Shown here one piece after another: positions 21,183-26,806 of a stretch of DNA of 26,806 nt. Both the position numbers and the translations under genes were made by a program. The stretch lies in NCBI GenBank assembly GCA_029287275.1, contig JARFRL010000256.1, forward strand, positions 1 through 26,806, given 5' to 3'. Within the stretch, counting starts at the first letter, position 1. The number at the start of each line of letters is the position of its first letter. Below the pieces are notes generated by a model. That model was not told the DNA's origin, made no database searches, and saw nothing but the letters and a program-made list of their open reading frames with translations. Source of the stretch: Pontiella desulfatans. GTDB taxonomy: Bacteria > Verrucomicrobiota > Kiritimatiellia > Kiritimatiellales > Pontiellaceae.

Positions 21183-22649
21183 ATGGAAGTCCAAAAGAAG
21201 AAAAAACGCATCGTCAGCTCCAGCGCCGCGGTGATCAGCATCGCGTTGCACGTGGTTCTCATCTTCACGATCGGCGGCGTGGCCGCCCTTAAATACTACA
21301 AGAAGAAGGGCGCGGGGTTTCAGGTCGAGGAGCAAAAGCCCAAGCTCGAGCGCCGCAAACTCGAGATGCCCGTCAAGACGCAACCTTTCATCGAGCAGAT
21401 GAGCAAACCGAAGGCGCGGACCACCTCGCGCATCACCGCCAACTCGCCGCAGATGGTCAACATCCCCGAGCAGGGCGAATACGTGAAAATGGCCCCCATG
21501 CCCACCTTCAAGGGCGGCTACACCAATTTCGTGCAAATGGACCGCACGATGGAATTCAACTCCAAATACCGCGACGTTAATTTCGGCGTCTCCTCCGTCG
21601 ACTTTTTCGGCACGCGCGGCAAGGCCGAAAAGGTCGTGATCGTGGTCGACACCTCCAAAGGCATGCTTTACGACGAGCGCGGCGGGTTGGAATCCTACGC
21701 CATGGTGCATGAGGACCTGCGCGAGGTGATTGGCAACATGCGCTCCGCGACGCTCTTCAACGTGGTGCTGTTCGACGAGGATGACGTCGCGCTGTTCAGC
21801 CCCAACCTGACGCCCGCCACGCCGGTGACGAAAACGAACGTGGTCGAGTGGGTGGCCGGGGTGAACACCAACCTCTCGCTCGTCGGACTCCCGGAGGCCG
21901 CGGCGAACTACACGCCCCAAAAGGCCTACGACATCCCGATGGCCAACAACGACATCACCGGATGGCTCAAAGGCTTCCAAGCCGCGGTCGAAATGAAGCC
22001 CGAGATCATCTTCGTGCTGAGCTCCGACTGGGGCACCGTGACCTCCGCGGAATACGGCGTCTCCTACTACCTCAAAACGGACCTGTTCAAAGAGTATCAG
22101 AAAAAACGGCTCGACTACTTCCTGGCGGACGAGGAGTTCAAAGAAAGCTGGGAGGCGTATCTCGCCGAATACGATGAAACCCGCGTCATCGCCTTCAAGA
22201 TGCTGGAACTCGAGAATCAGGCGCGGCTCGAGGCCGAGATGCAACCCAAAGTCGTCCGCGACTGGGACGAGATCCTGATCAACAACCAGGTCGAGCTCCC
22301 CATTCCACCCATGGCGGAGGACCAGACCGCCGTGGGCATGACGCCCTCCGAAACCCGCTACACGCTCGACGAGGTGTTGCAATCGTTCTTCGTGATCGTC
22401 ATGGACAACTACCGCCAGCGCGGGTTCCCGCAGATCAACTTCGTCATGCTGCAGGGACAGGGCGGCGCGAGCGATTCCGCGGTGCAAGCCGCGATGATGA
22501 CCTCCGACGTGAAGTTCCAGAACCTGACGAAGATGGTGGACGGGCGCTTCCGCTATCTCAAGGGCATGCCGAGCATCAACAACCTGCTTGATCAAACCAT
22601 CGACGACGTGTTGGACGCCATTCAAGCCGACGCCGAGGAGGAACTCTAA
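21183..22649 (+). CDS. Single-pass membrane protein with von Willebrand A-like domain
   Basis: A 488-aa protein of unknown function with a TonB-like layout: a basic N-terminus (MEVQKKKKRI), one membrane anchor (about 13-37, AAVISIALHVVLIFTIGGVAAL), and a basic, Pro-containing periplasmic linker (38-140). The vWA-like core begins KVVIVVDTSKGM (D156). The MIDAS pattern DxSxS reads DTSKG, so the last Ser is missing and metal binding may be altered. It continues with NVVLFDEDDVALFSP and PEIIFVLSSDWGTV, the usual later strands of the fold, then a helical, Glu-rich tail (about 310-488). GAGG precedes the ATG. The next gene starts on the last base of this stop codon, so the pair is one translationally coupled operon. 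It may scaffold an envelope complex; the family is not one I can name. Confidence 0.78.
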   Translation: MEVQKKKKRIVSSSAAVISIALHVVLIFTIGGVAALKYYKKKGAGFQVEEQKPKLERRKLEMPVKTQPFIEQMSKPKARTTSRITANSPQMVNIPEQGEYVKMAPMPTFKGGYTNFVQMDRTMEFNSKYRDVNFGVSSVDFFGTRGKAEKVVIVVDTSKGMLYDERGGLESYAMVHEDLREVIGNMRSATLFNVVLFDEDDVALFSPNLTPATPVTKTNVVEWVAGVNTNLSLVGLPEAAANYTPQKAYDIPMANNDITGWLKGFQAAVEMKPEIIFVLSSDWGTVTSAEYGVSYYLKTDLFKEYQKKRLDYFLADEEFKESWEAYLAEYDETRVIAFKMLELENQARLEAEMQPKVVRDWDEILINNQVELPIPPMAEDQTAVGMTPSETRYTLDEVLQSFFVIVMDNYRQRGFPQINFVMLQGQGGASDSAVQAAMMTSDVKFQNLTKMVDGRFRYLKGMPSINNLLDQTIDDVLDAIQADAEEEL

Positions 22650-23587
22650 TGAAACATCTCCTCAACGCCTGCGCGACCGCCGTCCTGCTCGTCTCCTGCG
22701 CCGCCGCGCGAATGGAGCCGCGCGACTTCTCGAACGCCGAAGGCAAAACGCTGACGGATCGGATCGTGAAATACGATTTCGAGGAGCGGGAAGTCACCCT
22801 CGAAACGAACGGAAAAATCCCGCTCGAGACCTTCAGCCCGGAGGACCAGAAGTTCATTCTGCACTGGAATCAGGTGGAAGGATTCAAGTCCACCATGCGC
22901 TTCAAGCTGGAGGTCGCGAAAAGCTCCTGGGCGCGCATGAAGCATGAGCAGAACGTGACGCCGTACTTCATGGACGCGATCCAGATCCCCGGAAAGAGGA
23001 CGCCGAACCACAACATCATCATGGTGGAGGATTACGAGGAGTACAACGCGGTCTATCTCGAGGCCGAAGGCTTCGAGATCAAACTGCGCAACCAGAACTT
23101 TTTCCCGCTCGAGAACCTCGTCGTGGAAAGCAAGATTTTCTTCGAGCAGGAACAATACATCTTGCCCGACAGCTTATTCGTTAGCGCGGAAAGCGAATAT
23201 TACGACACCGTGCTGACCAACAAGGTCCGCGCCCTCACCGAAACCATTCCAATCATCATTCCGCGCGAGGAGGTGCTGCTCTATTCCGAAAGCGCCGTCA
23301 TCGTCGACCACCAAGTCCAGCGCAGCTCGCTCGTATCCTCCACCACGGACGAGGAGGGCGACGAGGAGGGCGAGGAGGAAGGCGGCGAGGAAGAGATGGA
23401 AGGGTTTGGCGAGTGGGACGACCACGGTCGCCGCCGCAAAGGCCGCGTGACCGGCGTCTGGTTCCGCGTGGGCGTCAAGGACACCAACGGCGAGATGATC
23501 TGGCGCGATATAAGCTCCCCCTCGTCACTCGTCGACAAATGGGAAAGCTGGGACGTCGCCGGGCTTCCGGAGCCCGAAGACGACTAA
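22649..23587 (+). CDS. Predicted lipoprotein with SHD1-like domain and acidic linker
   Basis: A 312-aa exported protein. The signal peptide ends in LVSC, a plausible lipobox with Cys at 17. Immediately after comes RDFSNAEGKTLTDRIVKYDFEEREVTLETNGKIPLETFSPEDQKFI (about 25-70), an SHD1-like module; such modules are widespread in secreted PVC proteins and may bind short peptide motifs. A mixed alpha/beta region follows (80-230), then an extremely acidic stretch starting at 234 (DEEGDEEGEEEGGEEE), then a basic patch (HGRRRKGR) and a final strand region with WFRVGVKDTNGEMIWRDI. It overlaps the vWA gene by one base (TAATG) and ends at a strong terminator, so the two proteins very likely act together at the envelope. 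The exact function is unknown. Confidence 0.77.
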   Translation: MKHLLNACATAVLLVSCAAARMEPRDFSNAEGKTLTDRIVKYDFEEREVTLETNGKIPLETFSPEDQKFILHWNQVEGFKSTMRFKLEVAKSSWARMKHEQNVTPYFMDAIQIPGKRTPNHNIIMVEDYEEYNAVYLEAEGFEIKLRNQNFFPLENLVVESKIFFEQEQYILPDSLFVSAESEYYDTVLTNKVRALTETIPIIIPREEVLLYSESAVIVDHQVQRSSLVSSTTDEEGDEEGEEEGGEEEMEGFGEWDDHGRRRKGRVTGVWFRVGVKDTNGEMIWRDISSPSSLVDKWESWDVAGLPEPEDD

Positions 23588-23609
23588 CGCCGCGGGCAGG
23601 CTTCAGCGA

Positions 23610-23635
23610 GGCGGATCAAAGGGTCCGCCTTTTTT
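23610..23635 (+). terminator. Intrinsic terminator of the vWA-SHD1 operon
   Basis: GGCGGATC-aaag-GGTCCGCC followed by six T. The T run ends in the stop codon of the convergent ATPase gene. On the minus strand there is no T tail, so it is one-directional. Confidence 0.88.
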
Positions 23636-25938
23636 CATTTCCGGTCTTTGGCGTTTGGCAGGCCCATGCCTTGAACGGAGTTCCAAATCACGACCAGGTT
23701 GGAGAAGACCATGCCGACCGCGCAGTATTTCGGCGAAAGCCAGCCCACGCCCGCGAGGAACATCCCGATGATGTTGTAAAGAAACGCCCAGCCATAATTC
23801 AGCCGAATCTTATGCCGCGCCTTACGCTGCATGAAGGGCAGATCACGCAGCTTCCCGATCTCCGGCACCATGAACACGCCGTCGGCGCTCATCTTCGCGG
23901 GAATCTGACCGGAGAAGACCGCGAGCCCGAAGTCGGCGGCGGCCAAGGCTTGCGCGTCGTTGATGCCGTCGCCAACCATCATCACGGCCTTGCCGCGCTG
24001 TTGCAGCGCCGCGATGGCGCGTTGTTTGTCGCCACTGCCCATTTCGCCGTGGAACTCCTGGATGCCGAGCTCCGCCGCGACCTGTACGACGACCGGATTC
24101 CGATCGCCGGAAAAAATATGGGACTCCACGCCGCTCGCTTTAAGGTCGGCGACGAGTTGTTTCGATTCATCGCGGATGGCGTCCTTCAGGCCCACGACGC
24201 AGTGGCAACGCTCCGCGTCGCCGAACATGACGATGGTGCAATCGCGCAGGTCCGGCGGAACGCCGATGTTCGGGAACAGGTCGGCGCTGCCCGCGAGCCA
24301 GTGCTTGCCGTCCACCTTGGCCGAAACCACGGTGCGCGCGATGGTTCGCTCGTCCACCGGACGCGGCGTCCCGATCGCCGCGAGCGCGCGGGCGATCGGA
24401 TGCTCGATGCCGTTTTCCAACGAGGCGAGAAGGTCCAGCGCCGCCTCGTTGCGCTCCCCGATCCAGACGATCTTATGAACCTCCGGCGCGCCGCGCGTCA
24501 GCGTGCCGGTTTTATCGAACACCACGACCGCGGGTTTCTGCGCCAGCACGGCGCCGTTGAAAATCTGTATGCCGAGTCCCCTCACCTTCTCGATCGCGGC
24601 GGTGAGCACCAGCGGCTCCGCGATGCCGAACGCGCACGGGCACGCGACGATCAGCACGCTGAGCATGCGGATGATCGCGTCGGGACGGTCGCCCCAAACC
24701 AGGTTGCCGAGCAACACGACCAGCGCGACGACCACGACGATCGGCACGAAGGTTTGGCTGATGCGGTCGCCGAACGAGAGTTGTTCCTTGCGCGTGTTGA
24801 AGGCCTCGATGGTGCTGTCGACGATCTTCTGAATCAGGTTGCTTCGCCCGCCGGCGGGAACGCACAGCCGCGCGGTCTCCGAAAGCAGCTTCGCGCCGGC
24901 GCCGACGTAATGGCCGCGGCCGAGCTCCACGCCGTGGGATTCGCCGGTGATCAGGCTGAAGTCGAACTCCGCTGAACTCATTAGAATCCCATCCGTCGGA
25001 ACGAACTCGCCGCGCTGAACGAGAAACGCGCGGCCGGGCTCGAGCTCGTCGACCGCGGCGTAGTCGTCCGCGCCGACGCGCGCCTTTTTCGGCAATTGCC
25101 AGGAGAGCGAGCTGACGCGGCGGCTCAACTTTTTGTAGAACGAGCCGGAGATCAGGTTGCCCGTTTCGATGAGCATCAGCAGCAGCGCCACCACGTCGAA
25201 ATAGAGCCGCGCGAAATCGCCGATGGCCAACGAATACATGGAATAAACCCACGCCGCGGAGGTGGAAAGCGCCACCAGGCTTTCCATGCGGAACTGGCGC
25301 GTGACGATCTGCCGGAAGCCTTGAATCATCGTGGTTCGCGCGGCGTGGAACGGAACCAGCGTGCCGAACACCGCGAGCAGGATCGAGCACACGAGGCGCA
25401 TCGCGAACGGAACGTCCCAGCTTTCGGCCGAGTAGACCACGAACGAGAGCATCATGTTGTTGAGCGCGAAGAACCAGCCCGCGCCGAACCGGAAATAGTC
25501 GAATCCGCCGCGCGGCGCGTCCTCGCCTTCGTAGTGCCGATAGCCCAGCTTTTCGATGTTGGAAAAGATCTCGTCCTTGCCGATCTTCATCGGGTCGTAG
25601 GTCAGCTCGCAGGTCTCCGCGATGAAGTTGAGGTTGACGCCGCCAACGCCCGGCATCTTCCCGAGGCTGTTGTGCACCAGCCACGAGCACGCGGGGCAAA
25701 CCATGCCGCCGACGAGAAAGCACAACTCCTGACCGTTCTCGATCTCGTTTTCCGCCGCGTCGATCTCCTCGCCGCCGGGAAAAACGCCTTCGAGCAATTG
25801 GGCGATCCGCTCGTCGCGTTCGGAGCCCTCGAGCCCCATCTTGCCGATGATCGTGTGCACCGCCGCGCAACCCGGACAGCAGAAGTCTCCATCGCCTCCC
25901 GGGACGGTTCGATTACAAACTATGCAGTGATCGGCCAT
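23635..25938 (-). CDS. ccoI: Copper-translocating P-type ATPase, CcoI/FixI-like
   Basis: P1B-type ATPase of 767 aa, expected to pump Cu(I) out of the cytoplasm. The CcoI/CopA2 subgroup supplies copper to cytochrome c oxidases. An N-terminal cysteine cluster (CIVC at 5-8, FCCPGC at 19-24) is the extra metal-binding module of this subgroup. An HMA domain with GGMVCPAC (C81, C84) follows. The catalytic core has TGES (331-334), the transmembrane metal site CPC (433-435), phosphorylation site DKTGTLT (D475), the nucleotide-binding HP motif (H513-P514) and GDGINDAQAL. Late membrane metal ligands are kept as YN and as MVFSN, where CopA usually has MxxSS. About eight membrane helices are visible. No Shine-Dalgarno precedes the ATG. 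The upstream TauE/UreH_2-type gene supports the oxidase-assembly role; no oxidase subunit is in the window. Confidence 0.9.
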   Translation of the reverse strand: MADHCIVCNRTVPGGDGDFCCPGCAAVHTIIGKMGLEGSERDERIAQLLEGVFPGGEEIDAAENEIENGQELCFLVGGMVCPACSWLVHNSLGKMPGVGGVNLNFIAETCELTYDPMKIGKDEIFSNIEKLGYRHYEGEDAPRGGFDYFRFGAGWFFALNNMMLSFVVYSAESWDVPFAMRLVCSILLAVFGTLVPFHAARTTMIQGFRQIVTRQFRMESLVALSTSAAWVYSMYSLAIGDFARLYFDVVALLLMLIETGNLISGSFYKKLSRRVSSLSWQLPKKARVGADDYAAVDELEPGRAFLVQRGEFVPTDGILMSSAEFDFSLITGESHGVELGRGHYVGAGAKLLSETARLCVPAGGRSNLIQKIVDSTIEAFNTRKEQLSFGDRISQTFVPIVVVVALVVLLGNLVWGDRPDAIIRMLSVLIVACPCAFGIAEPLVLTAAIEKVRGLGIQIFNGAVLAQKPAVVVFDKTGTLTRGAPEVHKIVWIGERNEAALDLLASLENGIEHPIARALAAIGTPRPVDERTIARTVVSAKVDGKHWLAGSADLFPNIGVPPDLRDCTIVMFGDAERCHCVVGLKDAIRDESKQLVADLKASGVESHIFSGDRNPVVVQVAAELGIQEFHGEMGSGDKQRAIAALQQRGKAVMMVGDGINDAQALAAADFGLAVFSGQIPAKMSADGVFMVPEIGKLRDLPFMQRKARHKIRLNYGWAFLYNIIGMFLAGVGWLSPKYCAVGMVFSNLVVIWNSVQGMGLPNAKDRK

Positions 25939-25995
25939 AACTACTGGAGGAAAAGTTGAAGGGTGCCAAAGCGCGTCCCGAATTCCTTTTCAGCC

Positions 25996-26025
25996 CTTAA
26001 ACCATTGAATCCTTAAACTTTTCAA
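25996..26025 (-). promoter_or_regulatory. Possible sigma-70 promoter of the ATPase gene
   Basis: Minus strand: TTGAAA (5 of 6), an 18-nt spacer and TTTAAG (4 of 6), within the 92-bp gap after the upstream membrane-protein gene. The start would be near 25989 with a leader of about 50 nt. Confidence 0.35.
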
Positions 26026-26030
26026 TCGAT

Positions 26031-26708
26031 CTACGCGGCGGAAGCCGACATCAGCTTCGCGACGAACATCACGACATAAACCACCCCGATTAATAAACAG
26101 ATCCAGGGGAACGCCTTCTCGAAGCGGGCGCCCCATTTTTTGTCGACCAGTCTGCCGAGCGAGATGCCGAGCTGCATGAAGAAGGTCTGGGTGACCACGA
26201 ACGCGAACATGAAGCCCCCGCCCTTCCACCAGCTACCGGTTCCAACGGCCATCGCGAACGCGGCGTAGATCATGCCGCAGGGAATCAACGTGGTGCAGAC
26301 GCCGCCGGCGGTCAGCTTGCCTAGACCTCCGCTGAAAAAGCGCGACAACCAACTGGTTTTCGGAGCCTTCAGCCCTTTGCGGCGGAAGGCGTACAACGCG
26401 ATGAAAAACATCATCACGCCGGGAAAAAGCAACGACAACAACGCGCCGCGCAACGGATGCTCGCCTAGCTGGCAGCAATAGTGCGCGGGGCCGATGTTGA
26501 TGAACTCGCCGAACGCGCCGAACAGAAAACCCGCCGACGTGTAGCCGATGATCCGACCGAGATTGAACAGCGAAAGCGCCTTCAAACTCTTCTCGCGGTG
26601 CAACGCGCAGACGGAGACGTGCAACGGTCCGCACATGGCGTAGCAGTGCGGAATGGCGATCCAGCCCAACGCGGATCCTGCGATAATGGCGGTGATAAGC
26701 TCTTTCAT
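26031..26708 (-). CDS. UreH_2 / TauE-SafE-like membrane protein
   Basis: A 225-aa integral membrane protein with about six helices. The N-terminus carries the family signature HCYAMCGPLHVSVC (H21, C22, C26), then FNLGRIIGYTSAGFLFGAFGEF and, after a loop, GGVCTTLIPCGMIYAAFAMAVGTGSWWKGGGFMFAF, the Gly/Cys-rich second half of this DsbD/CcdA-like fold. Genes of this type commonly sit beside the CcoI ATPase in cbb3-oxidase assembly clusters, as here, so a part in copper or thiol handling for oxidase biogenesis is likely. Despite the usual database label, sulfite export is not implied. The ATG at 26708 starts directly before the first helix; there is no clear ribosome-binding site, and 13 extra upstream codons are possible. 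Confidence 0.82.
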   Translation of the reverse strand: MKELITAIIAGSALGWIAIPHCYAMCGPLHVSVCALHREKSLKALSLFNLGRIIGYTSAGFLFGAFGEFINIGPAHYCCQLGEHPLRGALLSLLFPGVMMFFIALYAFRRKGLKAPKTSWLSRFFSGGLGKLTAGGVCTTLIPCGMIYAAFAMAVGTGSWWKGGGFMFAFVVTQTFFMQLGISLGRLVDKKWGARFEKAFPWICLLIGVVYVVMFVAKLMSASAA

Positions 26709-26806
26709 AATCACGCAATACGTTATCACCATTGCTCGGGATTGCAACGCGAACCGATGGAAAAAGCACGATTAAGGTCCTGTTCCGGAAAACACCCCCG
26801 ATTTTC

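Noticed and set aside
21003..22625. Minus-strand open frame continuing upstream of the cupin to a total of 652 codons
   Set aside because: The part beyond 21002 is the antisense shadow of the vWA gene: its composition is His/Val/Asp-rich, it has no domain, and the cupin's natural start is at 21002.
23413..24975. Plus-strand open frame of 520 codons over the ATPase
   Set aside because: It is antisense to the catalytic core of a well-conserved P-type ATPase, has an Arg/His-rich composition and no recognisable motif; such frames are common in GC-rich DNA.
24512..25870. Second long frame (452 codons) on the minus strand within the ATPase
   Set aside because: A +1 shadow of the ATPase reading frame, extremely Arg-rich and without structure.
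25964..25969. TTGGCA on the minus strand upstream of the ATPase, like the -24 element at clpB
   Set aside because: The required GC at the -12 position is missing (CT instead), so it does not meet the sigma-54 pattern.

Overview
The window is a GC-rich (about 60% by eye) bacterial chromosome segment, densely packed with housekeeping and stress genes. I see no insertion sequence, phage, plasmid or CRISPR signature. Several families point to the PVC superphylum (Verrucomicrobiota, Kiritimatiellota, Lentisphaerota): a TIGR03790-type secreted protein, an SHD1-like domain lipoprotein, a GH172/DUF2961 lipoprotein, and a periplasmic thioredoxin with a GSDWCGWC active site. The phylum is an inference from family content, not from a marker gene.

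Layout. (1) 1-4729 is a proteostasis island: three tandem small heat-shock proteins on the minus strand (the last runs off the window), divergent from clpB, then a convergent ribosome-hibernation factor sharing a bidirectional terminator with clpB. The hsp20/clpB intergenic region holds two outward-facing sigma-54-like -24/-12 elements and a perfect 7+3+7 palindrome midway between them. (2) 4984-7576 holds a SelW-like redox protein coupled to a small membrane protein, a Sir2 deacylase divergent from the tRNA methyltransferase TrmO, and a secreted thioredoxin. (3) 7734-10516 is a minus-strand metabolic block: class II aldolase, HPr, a lipoprotein and lipoate-protein ligase. (4) 10564-13480 is a plus-strand block: an adenosine-deaminase family enzyme, serC, tRNA-Arg(CCG) with its own promoter inside the serC tail, and a small acidic unknown protein. 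(5) 13481-14181 holds hairpin elements and an XRE regulator with a coiled coil. (6) 14285-21002 holds the TIGR03790 protein, two BEM46-like alpha/beta hydrolases flanking a MEMO-AMMECR1 fusion, and a GH172 lipoprotein overlapping a cupin gene. (7) 21183-23587 is a two-gene envelope operon: a single-pass von Willebrand A-like protein and an SHD1-like lipoprotein. (8) 23635-26708 is a CcoI/FixI-like copper P-type ATPase behind a UreH_2/TauE-type membrane protein, a pair usually tied to cytochrome oxidase assembly.

How the genes work together. The first island combines holdases (Hsp20), a disaggregase (ClpB) and ribosome protection (HPF), the expected toolkit for surviving protein-damaging stress. 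Its promoter architecture suggests control by sigma-54 and a dedicated enhancer-binding activator rather than sigma-32 or HrcA/CIRCE. The central blocks are ordinary metabolism with short transcription units, several with recognisable sigma-70 promoters. The right half is rich in cell-envelope proteins of unknown function.

Translation starts are mixed. Many genes have clear Shine-Dalgarno sequences, but several (trmO, the deaminase, the second hydrolase, the cupin, the ATPase) have none. For trmO a good promoter places the transcription start at or next to the ATG.
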